A DNA stretch of 64,000 nucleotides, taken from NCBI RefSeq assembly GCF_000265385.1, contig NC_018013.1, positions 1,515,001-1,579,000 of the forward strand, read 5' to 3'. Each line of letters starts with the position of its first letter. Position 1 is the stretch's first letter. The DNA is from Aequorivita sublithincola DSM 14238. GTDB lineage: Bacteria; Bacteroidota; Bacteroidia; Flavobacteriales; Flavobacteriaceae. Of the stretch, positions 37,275-47,449 are shown piece by piece. Made by a program: the position numbers and the translations under genes. The notes under the pieces are model-generated. The model was not told where the DNA came from. It did no database searches and saw only the letters and a list, made by a program, of their open reading frames with translations.

Positions 37275-37282
37275 CAAATATA
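37275..37282 (-). promoter_or_regulatory. Promoter -7 box for asnS
   Basis: On the minus strand, TATATTTG matches TAnnTTTG exactly, 19 nt before the asnS start; the leader would be about a dozen nucleotides. Confidence 0.6.
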
Positions 37283-37347
37283 CTTTTAAATAAAATTCAA
37301 AAAAAGCAAAAGCACCAATTTCCAAAAGGGTTAAGAGGGAATTATTT

Positions 37348-37372
37348 ACTGTGAACTGCAACTGTAAACTGC
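37348..37372. repeat. Degenerate 7-nt repeat upstream of asnS
   Basis: ACTG recurs at 37348, 37355, 37361 and 37368 (spacing 7, 6, 7) with A/G-rich filler. It ends at the stop codon of the MMPL-type gene. A weak member of the heptamer-block family. Confidence 0.5.
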
Positions 37373-39763
37373 TTACTTTATTTCCTCCCCATCATCTGTT
37401 AAAATTTCAATTGCAGGTTTTTTCATCGTTTCCTTATTCGCTATACTTCTTTCAAGAGAAAGTAGGAGCGTGGGGAGAAGTAGTAAATTGGATAACATAG
37501 CAAAAAGAAGCGTCATGGAAACCAAGCCTCCTAAAGCTACAGTTCCGCCAAAGCTGGAAATGGTAAATACCGAAAATCCGAAGAAAAGAACGATGGAAGT
37601 ATAAAACATACTCACCGTGCTTTCGCGAAGTGCTGCGTAAACAGACTTCTTGATTTTCCAGTTGTTTGCGATAAGTTCCTGCCTATATTTTGCGAGAAAG
37701 TGAATCGTGTCATCCACCGAAATACCGAACGCAATGCTAAAGACTAAAATGGTAGAAGGTTTTATAGGAATGCCCAAATAGCCCATAACTCCTGCGGTTA
37801 TGATTAATGGTAACAAGTTTGGAATCAACGAAATCATAATCATTTTAAAACTTCGGAACATCCACGCCATAAATAAGGCTATTAAGAAAATGGCCAAGGA
37901 AAGTGAAAGAATCAAGTTGTTTACTAAATAATGTGTTCCTTTTTGAAATACCAAGGCTTTTCCAGTAACCGAAACATTGTATCGCTCTGGTGGAAACACT
38001 TTATTGATTTCTTCATGAAGATCTTCCTCAATGCGGTTAAACCTGTCCGGTTTGGTATCTTTCATAAAAGTGGTAATACGGGCAAATTGCCCAGTACTAT
38101 CCACATAACTGCTCAATAGATTTGTATTTGTGTTGCTGCTTTTAGCGTATGAAAGTATAAAATTCTTTTCTTGACTATTCGGAAGTTGGTAATATTCAGG
38201 GTTTCCGTTGTAATAGGCTTGTTTTGAATATTTCACCAATTCAACCACCGAAATAGGCTTTGCGAACTCAGGAATTTCTTTTATATGATCCTGAAGTTCA
38301 TCAATTCTTTTTAAAGTAGAGAGGCTCATAACGCCTTTTTTCTTCTTCGTATCTACCATTATCTCTAAAGGCATGATGCCTTCATATTCCTTTTCAAAAA
38401 AGCGAATATCATCAAAAAAGCCAGTGTTTTTTGGCATATCTTCAATAAGGCTTCCCGAGATTTTAATTTGAAAAATCCCGATAATGCTGGTGCAAAGAAG
38501 AAGAATTGCAACTATATAAATCGTGATTCTACGGTCGCGAACCATCCGCTCTACCCAATTTACAAATTTGTTGATCCAAGTTTTGTTAAGATGCTTTAGG
38601 TGTTTGGGCTTTGGTACCGATAGATAGCTGTAGAATATAGGAATGATAAGCAAACTCAGCAAAAAGATAGCAATAATGTTGACGGAAGCCACAATACCGA
38701 ATTCACTCAACAACTCACTTTTCACCAAAATAAACGTAGCAAAACCTGAAGCTGTCGTCAGGTTCGTCATCAAAGTTGCGTTTCCGATTTTGGAAATTAC
38801 GCGTTGTAAGGACTTCGCCTGGTTTCCGTGAAGCTTTATTTCCTGTTGGTATTTATTGATGAGGAAAATACAGTTTGGAATCCCGATTACGATTATTAAA
38901 GGTGGAATTAAAGCTGTTAGCACCGTAATTTCATAATGCATCAATCCCAAAAGCCCGAATGACCACATTACCCCAATAATCACGGTACACATAGAAATAA
39001 ATGTGGCGCGCCAAGAGCGGAAAAAGAAGAAAAATATAAGTGAAGTAACAAAAAGTGCTCCTGCAATAAAGAGTCCAATTTCGTCAATAATACTTTGGGA
39101 ATTCAAGGTCCGAATGTATGGCATTCCAGAGGTGTGAACCTTTACGCCAGTGTCTGCTTCAAATTTTTTGATTAGTGGAATCAAATCCTTAATTACAAAA
39201 TCCTTACGTTCGGAAGTGTTTACAACGTCCTTCTTCATATAAATCGCCGAGCGGATGCTCTTCTTGTCCGGGCTATAGATAAGCCCGTCATAAAAAGGAA
39301 GTTTGTTGAATAGTTCGTCTTTATAGGCTGCGAGATTCGCATCCGTAAAAATGGAATCGTGAATAAAAGGCACCAATTCAAAACCTGTTGTGTCTTTTTT
39401 CTTCTCTAGTTTTTTTAGATTGCCAACGGAAAGCGTAAATTCCACCTCACTAAATTTGCCAATGTCTTCGGAAAGTTGATTCCAAGCCTTGAATTTCATA
39501 GGCGTAAAGATGGTAGAATCCTTCACACCCATAACAATCAAGTTGCCTTCTTCGCCAAAATGCGAAAGAAATTGATCGTATTCAAGATTTATAGGGTGAT
39601 CGTCTGGCAGAAGATTTGCTTCGGTATAAGTGAAGCGCATGTTCTTCCACTGAAGCGCAAGAAGCACGGTGATACCTGCAATAACAATTAATATTACGGT
39701 ACGGTTCCGTAAAATAAAACGGGCCACCCAGCCCCAAAATCCAATGCTGAAAAGTTTGTTCAA
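37373..39763 (-). CDS. MMPL/RND-superfamily membrane exporter
   Basis: A 796-residue transporter of the RND superfamily, of the MMPL or sterol-sensing-like kind rather than the AcrB kind. It has one N-terminal helix, a periplasmic domain (about 45-215), five helices (about 220-385), a second helix and periplasmic domain, and a final five-helix block. The segment FSIAFGISVDDTIHFLAKY carries acidic residues typical of the proton relay. No adaptor or channel gene is adjacent, so it probably works alone, perhaps on lipids or hydrophobic compounds. The substrate is unknown. Confidence 0.82.
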   Translation of the reverse strand: MNKLFSIGFWGWVARFILRNRTVILIVIAGITVLLALQWKNMRFTYTEANLLPDDHPINLEYDQFLSHFGEEGNLIVMGVKDSTIFTPMKFKAWNQLSEDIGKFSEVEFTLSVGNLKKLEKKKDTTGFELVPFIHDSIFTDANLAAYKDELFNKLPFYDGLIYSPDKKSIRSAIYMKKDVVNTSERKDFVIKDLIPLIKKFEADTGVKVHTSGMPYIRTLNSQSIIDEIGLFIAGALFVTSLIFFFFFRSWRATFISMCTVIIGVMWSFGLLGLMHYEITVLTALIPPLIIVIGIPNCIFLINKYQQEIKLHGNQAKSLQRVISKIGNATLMTNLTTASGFATFILVKSELLSEFGIVASVNIIAIFLLSLLIIPIFYSYLSVPKPKHLKHLNKTWINKFVNWVERMVRDRRITIYIVAILLLCTSIIGIFQIKISGSLIEDMPKNTGFFDDIRFFEKEYEGIMPLEIMVDTKKKKGVMSLSTLKRIDELQDHIKEIPEFAKPISVVELVKYSKQAYYNGNPEYYQLPNSQEKNFILSYAKSSNTNTNLLSSYVDSTGQFARITTFMKDTKPDRFNRIEEDLHEEINKVFPPERYNVSVTGKALVFQKGTHYLVNNLILSLSLAIFLIALFMAWMFRSFKMIMISLIPNLLPLIITAGVMGYLGIPIKPSTILVFSIAFGISVDDTIHFLAKYRQELIANNWKIKKSVYAALRESTVSMFYTSIVLFFGFSVFTISSFGGTVALGGLVSMTLLFAMLSNLLLLPTLLLSLERSIANKETMKKPAIEILTDDGEEIK

Positions 39764-39936
39764 AGCAATTTTTTATAGAGTTGGTAAAGGTAAGTATTCC
39801 CTATTAGTGGGAGATTTATTTTTTGGTGTATTTTGAAAGGGATGAAAGCTTTACAAACCCTTTTTGTAGATTTACGGGAATAAATGTAGAGGCTTGGTTA
39901 CATGCACATGCTAACAATTTTAACAACACAATACAA

Positions 39937-40233
39937 ATGGAGATTTTAGATTGGATACAGAATTGGTTTAAAGATAATTGTGATGGTGATTGGGAACAGG
40001 GTGAAGGGATTCAAATAACCACTTTAGAAAATCCAGGTTGGGAAATTGAAATTGATATTTCAAACACGTCTATAGCAAATATTACTATTGACGGAATACT
40101 TAATGAGAAAAGTAAAAAAGACTGGTACGGTGTAAAAATTGAGAACCAAAGATTTACAGCTTCAGGTGACGCTGGAAAACTAAAATTTTTATTAGAGTTG
40201 TTTAGAGAAATGATTGAGAAAATCGAAAATTAA
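39937..40233 (+). CDS. Immunity protein 53 (Imm53) family, orphan
   Basis: A 98-residue protein matching the Imm53 family of polymorphic-toxin immunity proteins. The family pattern is clear: WIQNWFKDNCDGDWEQGEGIQI, then TLENPGWEIEIDI, a KDWYGVKIE segment, and FTASGDAGKL before the C-terminal helix. I chose the ATG at 39937; an upstream in-frame start at 39823 adds 38 unconserved residues. Imm53 proteins neutralise a cognate secreted toxin nuclease, but no toxin gene is next to it. It sits between an exporter gene and a broken barrel gene, the kind of place where accessory genes collect. Confidence 0.8.
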   Translation: MEILDWIQNWFKDNCDGDWEQGEGIQITTLENPGWEIEIDISNTSIANITIDGILNEKSKKDWYGVKIENQRFTASGDAGKLKFLLELFREMIEKIEN

Positions 40234-40293
40234 TACAATTGCCCCTAAGCTAACCTACGCTTGCAATCAGTAGCCATAATAGGCAGACTTCAA

Positions 40294-41577
40294 TTAAATC
40301 TTTAAATTAAAAGTAAACTTAAAAGAAACATTATCCTCAAAACTAGGCAAGTTATAGTAACCATATCTGTAAGCCAAACTCAGTCCAAAACCGAGCGCAA
40401 TTTTGCTTAGCTCAAGACCCGCTTCATTATAAAAATGGTCAAGCGTGTTAAATGGAATTCCGAAATGACGGTCCGTGGCATTCATATCACCAATGGCGTG
40501 GCGAGAAAGTAGGGTTAATTCTGGTTTCCAGTTTTTGGCAAGTTTAAATCTTCTAAAAGTATGTTTCATTTGAAGCATCGCCAATTTATCTGAATAAAAT
40601 TCTCCGAAATACATAGTTTCAAAACTCTGCACACCAGCTACAGAAAAGCGTTGTGAAAGTTTATCCTTTGTTGGTTGATTTGGAAAAGCGTGAAACAAGT
40701 GTGTTAAAGGCACATCGCCTGTTGCAATTTCTCCTTGCAAGAGAAAGCTTGTGTTAGAGACATTCTTTCTTTCGATTTCATAATCCAACTTTAGTCCAAA
40801 TTTCGCATAGTTGAAATCGCTATCAGCAATACCCTTAAAACCTTTTGTAATTTGTGCGCTAACTTTCGGCAAAACGTCGGTAGCCACTTTTCTGCCATCA
40901 TCATTCACGATTGAATCCGTTTTCAACTTTGTCCGAAAAGAAAGAATTGCTTCCGCAAGTTTGTATTCGTTATATCCTTTGTTGCCTTTTATAAAATAGT
41001 AATTCTCAAAATTGCCAACATCTGTATGTTGCACACGGAGTTCCGTAAGTATTTTTGGGGTAAGCTCACTTTGAATGTTTGCCTGCCATTGGGTGTATTT
41101 ATAAAACTGGATAACATTCAGCAATCGCGGTTCAAAAAGGGAGTAAAAACGGGCATCTGTTAAAAAATCGTATGTTCCAATTTCTTTAATATCGTCTGTA
41201 TAATAAAGGCTTACCCAAGCTTTCTTTTCTTTGTTTACAAGTGCGCTACCGCCAAGACTATATTAAAAAACTTCATCTTTAAAACCGTAGGCTATGTAAC
41301 CGCCAAGCTTATAATTTTCAAAGAGTTTTTCATTGGTAACGCCTCCAATTCCTAAGCGAAAACCTTCGTGAGCGTTATATTTAAAAAGAGTTTTAAGATC
41401 TATGTCGAAGAAGCCAACTGGAAGATAACCAGTAGTAAAGGGATGTCCATTTCTTTCAGAAAAATCGGCTATTGTTTTCTTTATTCCAGTTACAGAATCG
41501 TTCCGTATATCCTTTGTTTCTTGTGCTAAAGCTGAAACGCCAATTAGGAATGTTAGAAGAAGTATTTTTTTACGCAT
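40294..41577 (-). pseudogene. DUF5686-type outer-membrane protein, short and interrupted by a stop
   Basis: The N-terminal part (41577 to 41266) has a signal peptide (ending SALAQ) and the segment TTGYLPVGFFDIDLKTLFKYN then EGFRLGIGG, typical of the C-terminal barrel of DUF5686 proteins. It stops at a TAA (41263-41265) after GFKDEVF. The same frame continues without another stop (YSLGGSALVNKEKKAW, YYTDDIKEIG) to 40294, ending in a barrel-like FKFTFNLKI. So one in-frame nonsense codon splits a gene of 427 codons. Family members usually have about 800 residues with an N-terminal carboxypeptidase-regulatory-like domain. That domain is missing here, so the gene was already shortened. Probably inactive. 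Confidence 0.8.
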
Positions 41578-41610
41578 AAAGTTTGAAGGGGAAATAATTC
41601 ATCTAAAAGT

Positions 41611-41645
41611 AAAAATAAAGCGGCATAGTTGCCGCTTTATTGTAT
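41611..41645 (-). terminator. Terminator after frr
   Basis: A perfect 12-bp stem AATAAAGCGGCA/TGCCGCTTTATT with a 4-nt loop and A/T-rich flanks, 22 nt beyond the frr stop. Confidence 0.92.
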
Positions 41646-41666
41646 TTAGTTTAACGATATTGTTAA

Positions 41667-42221
41667 TTATACCGTCATTATTTCCTTTTCTTTTTTTGCC
41701 AAGATTTCATCAATCTTTTTAATATGTGCATCGGTCATTTCTTGAACATCTTCTTCTAGGCTCTTTTGAAGGTCTTCAGAAATATCAAGATTCTTTATGT
41801 CGTTATTTGCATTTTTACGGTCATTACGAACGCCGATTTTTGCTTCTTCGGCTGCAGCTTTACTTTGTTTTGCTAAATCGCGTCTTCGTTCTTCAGTTAA
41901 AGGTGGAACACTGATAATTACACTCTCACCATTGTTCATTGGGTTGAAACCTATGTTAGCTAAATGAATTCCACGCTCAATTTCGGGAATCATTCCTCTC
42001 TCCCAAGGTTGAATGGCGATAGTCATCCCGTCTGGCGTGCTTACGTTTGCTACTTGGCTCAAAGGAGTTTGGCTTCCGTAATAATCTACCATAACGCTCC
42101 CCAACATTGCTGGTGAAGCTTTTCCTGCACGAATGTTTGCAAATTGCTTTTCAAGATGATTTAGAGCGTCAGTCATTGCTTCTTTTGCTCCGTCAATAAT
42201 AAAATCTATTTCGTCTTCCAT
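41667..42221 (-). CDS. frr: Ribosome recycling factor
   Basis: Splits post-termination ribosomes together with EF-G. The 184 residues cover the two-domain RRF fold; conserved stretches are LEKQFANIRAGKASPAML near the N-terminus, MTIAIQPWERGMI in the middle and PPLTEERRRDL before the long C-terminal helices. It lies downstream of pyrH on the same strand, the usual bacterial order, but separated by a 94-bp gap filled with repeats. Confidence 0.97.
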   Translation of the reverse strand: MEDEIDFIIDGAKEAMTDALNHLEKQFANIRAGKASPAMLGSVMVDYYGSQTPLSQVANVSTPDGMTIAIQPWERGMIPEIERGIHLANIGFNPMNNGESVIISVPPLTEERRRDLAKQSKAAAEEAKIGVRNDRKNANNDIKNLDISEDLQKSLEEDVQEMTDAHIKKIDEILAKKEKEIMTV

Positions 42222-42223
42222 GG

Positions 42224-42310
42224 GATTTAAGATTCAAAATTTAATATTTAATATTTTTTTGCCACGAATTCACGAATAAAAAATAAATAATATTCGTGAA
42301 TTCGTGGCAA
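42224..42310. repeat. Heptamer run plus 20-bp hairpin between pyrH and frr
   Basis: Right before the frr start (42224-42251) four 7-nt units are visible: GATTTAA, GATTCAA, AATTTAA, TATTTAA. Next to them a perfect 20-bp inverted repeat (42259-42278 with 42291-42310, containing CCACGAATTCACGAAT) has a 12-nt loop. No U-run follows it on the minus strand, so it is not an ordinary terminator for pyrH. It may act as an RNA structure inside the pyrH-frr message. Confidence 0.85.
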
Positions 42311-42315
42311 TATTT

Positions 42316-43023
42316 TTACAAATTAACTTTTGTTCCGATTTTTTCTCCAGAAACCACTTTTAAGAGATTTCCTTTCGTATTCATGTCAAAAACTATAATT
42401 GGCAATTCGTTTTCTTGGCTTAAGGTGAAAGCAGTGGTATCCATAACCTTCAAACCTTTTTGCAAAACATCTTCAAAACTTATAAAGTCGAATTTTGTTG
42501 CAAGTTTGTCTTTCTCAGGATCGCTGGTGTAAATCCCATCTACGCGGGTTCCTTTCAAAATAACATCTGCGCTAATTTCAATAGCTCTCAAAACTGCTGC
42601 GGAATCTGTTGTAAAATAAGGATTTCCAGTTCCACCTCCAAAAATAACTACACGTCCTTTTTCTAAATGACGAATCGCTTTTCTTCTAATAAAAGGTTCA
42701 GCAACTTCATTTATGTTGATGGCACTTTGCAAACGTGTTGGCACCTCTTCATTTTCTAAAGCACTTTGCAATGCCAGTCCATTAATAACAGTTGCAAGCA
42801 TTCCCATATGATCGCCCTGCACGCGATCCATTCCGCTACTGGCTCCAGACAAACCTCTAAAAATATTGCCACCGCCAATAACGATGGCTACTTCAACGCC
42901 TTTTTCGGTTATCTGTTTAATTTCTTCTGCGTATTCTTTAAGCCGAACAGGATCAATTCCATATTGTTGGTCGCCCATTAAGGCTTCGCCTGAAAGTTTT
43001 AAAAGGATTCTTTTGTAGTGCAT
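42316..43023 (-). CDS. pyrH: UMP kinase
   Basis: Phosphorylates UMP to UDP in pyrimidine nucleotide synthesis. The 235-residue amino-acid-kinase fold begins at [15 protein letters not shown]. Other motifs are [10 protein letters not shown] near residue 53, the [14 protein letters not shown] segment, and [16 protein letters not shown] with [14 protein letters not shown] start at 43023; a longer frame to 43119 covers the promoter and is not conserved. A -7 box lies 17 nt upstream. frr follows. Confidence 0.96.
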   Translation of the reverse strand: MHYKRILLKLSGEALMGDQQYGIDPVRLKEYAEEIKQITEKGVEVAIVIGGGNIFRGLSGASSGMDRVQGDHMGMLATVINGLALQSALENEEVPTRLQSAININEVAEPFIRRKAIRHLEKGRVVIFGGGTGNPYFTTDSAAVLRAIEISADVILKGTRVDGIYTSDPEKDKLATKFDFISFEDVLQKGLKVMDTTAFTLSQENELPIIVFDMNTKGNLLKVVSGEKIGTKVNL

Positions 43024-43040
43024 ATTTTGGGTTTGTAGCG

Positions 43041-43048
43041 CAAAAATA
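43041..43048 (-). promoter_or_regulatory. Promoter -7 box for pyrH
   Basis: On the minus strand, TATTTTTG matches TAnnTTTG exactly, 17 nt before the pyrH ATG. Confidence 0.6.
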
Positions 43049-43204
43049 ATGAAAAATATTGATGTGGTTGAAGTAATTAAAAAAGTAGTTAGGGAAATGT
43101 GATTTACTAGAAAAAGCAAATAAAATTATTTTTTTTGATGACAATTCCTAGATGATTTCGATATATGAATAGTGAACAACAATTAATCCTTAAATCTTTT
43201 TATT

Positions 43205-44602
43205 ATGAAAACACATCTATTTTATCTATTGCTTGGTTTTTCGGCCGTTGCGATGGCCCAAAACGTTGATTTAAAAGCACCAGCATCATCAGTTACTTTT
43301 CATCCTATTACTTTGGAGAAAACCCAATGTATTACAGATGCTCAAAGACAGGAGTTGGCTGTGGAAATTAAAGCTAATGAAAGAATGATTCTTGAAAAAA
43401 ATCCAGATGCTTTTAGTAATCGGAGTGCAGCGCATCCATTATTTATCCTACCTTTCCGTGCGAAGGCTGGATATAACGACTATGGTTATTATTCTCTTTT
43501 TAACCAAGTGGATCAGGATCCGGCTACTAACGGTCATTTATTAGATTATAACTGTGGGCAAAGAACCTATGATGGAGTAGGCTTTAATCACAAAGGAACG
43601 GATTATGTAGTTTGGCCTTATCCTTGGAAAAAAATGACTGAGGATGTTATGGAAGTAGTTGCCGCGGCTCCCGGAACTATTGTTGATAAACGCGATGGCA
43701 ATTTTGACCGAAACTGTCTAAACAACGGAAACAATAACTGGAACGGCATTGTACTGCGTCATGATGATGGATCAAAAACGTTATATTGGCATTTTAAAAG
43801 TGGAACACTTACCTCAAAAAACATTGGTGACTCTGTAGATGTTGGTGAATATTTGGCTGTAGCGGGTAGTTCTGGCAGTAGTGATATTCCACACGTGCAT
43901 TTTGAGGTAAATGATGCATCATTGATGCGAATAGATCCTTATGCAGGACCTTGCAATAGTCTGAATTCAGAAAGCTGGTGGATAGATCAACCGGCATATT
44001 TTGTTCCAGAGATATTGACACTCTCTACGCACAATTCAGATAATTTTGATACAGAATGCGGTGTGGATGAAAATACCTATCAAGAACTAAACTTTCATCC
44101 TGGTGAAACTGCGCGATTCAGAATTTTCTACCGCGATTTACAAATGAATGCTAATACACACATTACCGTAAATCGACCAGATGGAGCTGTGCTTTATGAT
44201 TATGATTTTGCTTCACCTTGGCCAGATTATACAGCCGTATGGGCACAATGGAACTTTCCTTTTGATAGTAGTTCTATGGATGGAGTTTATACCATTACTG
44301 CACAATTTGCGGGGAAAACCTATCAAACTTTTTTTGGCGTTAATACTAGTCTTGGGATTGAAGATTTGCAACAAGCCGAAATAAAGTTATATCCAAATCC
44401 TACTTCCAATACCGTTTTTGTTGAAGCACATTCACAGATTGAAAAAGTTGAGGTTTTTGATGTCTTAGGAAGAAAAGTATTAGACATTTCACCAAAGTCC
44501 GAAAAGACTGAATTGAATATGAGTAATTTGAAGGCTGGAATGTATATGGCCATTATCACTTCCGAAGGAAAGAAATTTGTGAAGAAAATTATGAAACAAT
44601 AA
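43205..44602 (+). CDS. Secreted M23-type metallopeptidase with T9SS sorting domain
   Basis: Predicted zinc endopeptidase of the LytM/M23 family, exported by T9SS. The 465 residues start with a signal peptide (ending AMAQ). The peptidase domain lies at about 75-260, with the first zinc ligands in NHKGTDYVV and the catalytic HVHFE near residue 236. A beta-rich domain follows. The last 75 residues (IKLYPNPTSNTVFVEA to KKFVKKIMKQ) are an intact type A sorting domain. M23 enzymes cut peptidoglycan cross-bridges or proteins such as elastin. It is monocistronic, between the pyrH promoter and a strong terminator. Confidence 0.9.
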   Translation: MKTHLFYLLLGFSAVAMAQNVDLKAPASSVTFHPITLEKTQCITDAQRQELAVEIKANERMILEKNPDAFSNRSAAHPLFILPFRAKAGYNDYGYYSLFNQVDQDPATNGHLLDYNCGQRTYDGVGFNHKGTDYVVWPYPWKKMTEDVMEVVAAAPGTIVDKRDGNFDRNCLNNGNNNWNGIVLRHDDGSKTLYWHFKSGTLTSKNIGDSVDVGEYLAVAGSSGSSDIPHVHFEVNDASLMRIDPYAGPCNSLNSESWWIDQPAYFVPEILTLSTHNSDNFDTECGVDENTYQELNFHPGETARFRIFYRDLQMNANTHITVNRPDGAVLYDYDFASPWPDYTAVWAQWNFPFDSSSMDGVYTITAQFAGKTYQTFFGVNTSLGIEDLQQAEIKLYPNPTSNTVFVEAHSQIEKVEVFDVLGRKVLDISPKSEKTELNMSNLKAGMYMAIITSEGKKFVKKIMKQ

Positions 44603-44624
44603 GTTTTATAAATTTCAATTAAAA

Positions 44625-44661
44625 AAAGAGGTCGTCTAAATAGTTTTTAGACGACCTCTTT
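44625..44661. terminator. Bidirectional terminator between the M23 gene and sdhB
   Basis: A perfect 16-bp stem AAAGAGGTCGTCTAAA/TTTAGACGACCTCTTT with a 5-nt loop between two convergent genes. Its GTCGTCTAAA core resembles the pckA terminator. Confidence 0.93.
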
Positions 44662-44684
44662 AATATTATAATTAAAAGGAAAAG

Positions 44685-45431
44685 TTAACCTTCTAAACTC
44701 GCACTTAAATATTCGCGGTTCATTCTTGCAATATTTTCTAGAGAAATGCCTTTTGGGCATTCAATTTCGCAAGCTCCAGTATTGCTACAGTTTCCGAAAC
44801 CTTCTTTGTCCATTTGCGCTACCATATTTAAAACACGTTCTGTTGCCTCTATTTTTCCTTGCGGAAGTAATGCGAACTGGCTCACTTTAGCAGAAGTGAA
44901 AAGCATAGCACTCGCGTTCTTGCAAGCTGCAACACAAGCGCCGCAACCAATACAGGTAGCTGCATTGAAAGATTCGTCAGCATCGTGTTTGTTTATGGGA
45001 ATGTTATTGGCATCCACAGTATTTCCTGAAGTATTTACGGAAATATAACCTCCCGCTTGCTGAATTCTATCAAAGGCACTTCTATCTACCACTAAGTCTT
45101 TTATAACTGGAAAAGCTTTTGCACGAAAAGGTTCAATAACGATGGTATCGCCATCGTTAAACATACGCATGTGCAGCTGACAGGTTGTTACCAATCTATC
45201 TGGCCCGTGAGGCTCTCCATTAATTTGTAAAGAGCAACTTCCGCAAATACCTTCACGACAATCGTGATCAAATTCTACAGGTTCTTCGCCTTTATTTATA
45301 AGACCTTCGTTAAGAATGTCTAGCATTTCTAAAAAAGACATATCTCCCTCCACACCATCCAGTGAATAGGTTTTTAGTTCTCCTTTTGCTTTATTATTTT
45401 TCTGTCTCCAGATTTTTAGTGTAAGTTTCAT
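44685..45431 (-). CDS. sdhB: Succinate dehydrogenase/fumarate reductase iron-sulfur subunit
   Basis: Carries electrons from the flavoprotein to the membrane quinone site. The 248 residues hold the plant-type 2Fe-2S motif (CREGICGSC and a further Cys near LVTTC) and then the two cluster-binding motifs [12 protein letters not shown] and the [11 protein letters not shown] region for the 4Fe-4S and 3Fe-4S centres. It is the last gene of sdhCAB, 3 nt after sdhA. Confidence 0.96.
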   Translation of the reverse strand: MKLTLKIWRQKNNKAKGELKTYSLDGVEGDMSFLEMLDILNEGLINKGEEPVEFDHDCREGICGSCSLQINGEPHGPDRLVTTCQLHMRMFNDGDTIVIEPFRAKAFPVIKDLVVDRSAFDRIQQAGGYISVNTSGNTVDANNIPINKHDADESFNAATCIGCGACVAACKNASAMLFTSAKVSQFALLPQGKIEATERVLNMVAQMDKEGFGNCSNTGACEIECPKGISLENIARMNREYLSASLEG

Positions 45432-45434
45432 AGT

Positions 45435-47438
45435 CTATTTGTATGATCTCGCTTTAACTTCAATATTCTCATAATCCAATTCTTCTTTGTGAAGTACTTC
45501 GTTTCCTGGATCTCCAGTGTATTCCCAAGCGGCTACGTACATAAAGTTTTCGTCATCGCGGAGGGCTTCTCCTTCGTCAGTTTGGTATTCTTCACGGAAG
45601 TGACCACCGGCAGATTCATTTCGGCTTAATGCATCTTTTGCAAAAAGTTCTCCTAATTCTAAAAAGTCTGCCACTCGCGTTGCTTTCTCAAGCTCGGCGT
45701 TCATTTCGTTTAAGGTTCCCGGTATTTTTACTTCTTTCCAAAATTCTTCACGTAGTGCTCTAATTTCAGACATTGCTGATTTTAAATCTTCGGCATTACG
45801 CGCCATTCCACATTTTTCCCACATAATGTGACCTAATTTTTTATGGAAATAATCTACGGAATGGGTTCCTTTATTATTAATTAGTTTATCTAACAATTCG
45901 CGAACGTGGTTTTCTGCTTCGTCAAACTCTTTCGTGTCTGTTGGTATTTTCCCTGTTTTAATGTCCTGAGCTAAATAATCGCCAATGGTATAAGGCAATA
46001 CAAAATAACCATCTGCAAGACCTTGCATCAATGCCGAAGCACCCAAACGGTTTGCGCCGTGATCGCTAAAATTGGCTTCACCAATAACATAGCAGCCTGT
46101 AATTGTGGACTGTAAGTTGTAATCTACCCAAATACCACCCATAGTGTAATGCACCGCTGGATATATCATCATCGGGGTTTCATACGGATTTTGGTCAACG
46201 ATTTTTTCGTACATCTGGAAGAGGTTTCCATATTTCTCTTCAATAACTTGTTTTCCAAGTTTTTGAACTTCTTCTTTGGAAGGATTGTGGTTTCCGTGGA
46301 TGCCTGCGCGTTCTTTACCGAAACGTTCTATTGCCGAAGCAAAATCAAGGAAAACCGCTTGACCAGTCTTATTTACTCCAAAACCAGCATCGCAACGTTC
46401 TTTTGCAGCACGTGAAGCAACATCTCTAGGAACTAGGTTTCCAAAGGAAGGGTATCTTCTTTCTAAATAATAATCACGCTCTTCTGCTGACAGATCGGTT
46501 GGTTTTTTCTTGCCGTTGCGAATCGCTTCAGCATCTTCTTTTTTCTTAGGAACCCAAATTCTACCGTCATTTCTTAATGATTCAGACATCAAAGTAAGTT
46601 TACTTTGATGGTCGCCCGAAACAGGAATACAAGTTGGGTGAATTTGCGTGTAGCAAGGATTTGCAAAATACGCACCTCTTTTATGTATTTTCCACGAAGC
46701 GGTAACATTACTTCCCATAGCATTTGTAGAAAGGTAAAATACGTTTCCGTAGCCTCCCGATGCAATAACCACAGCGTGTGCAGAATGTCTTTCTATTTCG
46801 CCAGAGACCAAATCTCGAGCAATAATTCCTCTTGCTTTGCCATCAACGATTACTAAATCTAGCATTTCGTGACGGTTGTAAGGCGTTATTTTCCCTCTAT
46901 TTATTTGGCGGTTCATTGCGGCATAAGCGCCTAATAATAGTTGCTGTCCTGTTTGACCTTTTGCGTAAAAAGTACGGGAAACTAGCACACCTCCAAAGGA
47001 ACGGTTGTCTAACATTCCACCATATTCACGTGCAAAGGGAACACCCTGTGAAACGCATTGGTCAATAATATTGCCTGAAACTTCAGCCAGACGCCAAGTG
47101 TTGGACTCTCGCGAACGATAATCGCCACCTTTAACGGTATCATAAAATAATCTATAGATTGAGTCACCATCGCCTTGATAGTTTTTGGCGGCGTTGATAC
47201 CTCCTTGTGCGGCAATTGAGTGCGCGCGACGTGGAGAATCTTGATAGCAAAATGTTTTAACGTTATATCCCAGCTCTGCAAGGGTTGCGGCGGCACTACC
47301 ACCGGCCAATCCTGTTCCTATAACGATAACATCTATGTTACGTTTGTTGGCAGGGTTTACCAGATGGATATCATTTTTATGCTTTGTCCACTTATCGGCT
47401 ATGGGTCCTTTTGGGATTTTAGAATCTAATTTCGACAT
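45435..47438 (-). CDS. sdhA: Succinate dehydrogenase/fumarate reductase flavoprotein subunit
   Basis: Catalytic FAD subunit oxidising succinate to fumarate (complex II). The 667 residues include the FAD-binding motif [17 protein letters not shown] near residue 40, the covalent-FAD His in [11 protein letters not shown] near residue 72, the substrate region with HPTCIP, and the C-terminal helical domain. The length fits the Bacteroidota/epsilon-type enzyme that pairs with a single cytochrome-b subunit. It lies between sdhC (11 nt) and sdhB (3 nt). Confidence 0.96.
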   Translation of the reverse strand: MSKLDSKIPKGPIADKWTKHKNDIHLVNPANKRNIDVIVIGTGLAGGSAAATLAELGYNVKTFCYQDSPRRAHSIAAQGGINAAKNYQGDGDSIYRLFYDTVKGGDYRSRESNTWRLAEVSGNIIDQCVSQGVPFAREYGGMLDNRSFGGVLVSRTFYAKGQTGQQLLLGAYAAMNRQINRGKITPYNRHEMLDLVIVDGKARGIIARDLVSGEIERHSAHAVVIASGGYGNVFYLSTNAMGSNVTASWKIHKRGAYFANPCYTQIHPTCIPVSGDHQSKLTLMSESLRNDGRIWVPKKKEDAEAIRNGKKKPTDLSAEERDYYLERRYPSFGNLVPRDVASRAAKERCDAGFGVNKTGQAVFLDFASAIERFGKERAGIHGNHNPSKEEVQKLGKQVIEEKYGNLFQMYEKIVDQNPYETPMMIYPAVHYTMGGIWVDYNLQSTITGCYVIGEANFSDHGANRLGASALMQGLADGYFVLPYTIGDYLAQDIKTGKIPTDTKEFDEAENHVRELLDKLINNKGTHSVDYFHKKLGHIMWEKCGMARNAEDLKSAMSEIRALREEFWKEVKIPGTLNEMNAELEKATRVADFLELGELFAKDALSRNESAGGHFREEYQTDEGEALRDDENFMYVAAWEYTGDPGNEVLHKEELDYENIEVKARSYK

Positions 47439-47449
47439 TGCTTATTGTT

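Noticed and set aside
39764..39936. A longer N-terminus for the Imm53 gene or a toxin remnant
   Set aside because: The 38 extra codons do not match Imm53, and no toxin-like sequence can be read in any frame of this stretch.
42259..42310. Intrinsic terminator for pyrH
   Set aside because: The stem is strong but on the minus strand it is followed by A residues, not U residues.
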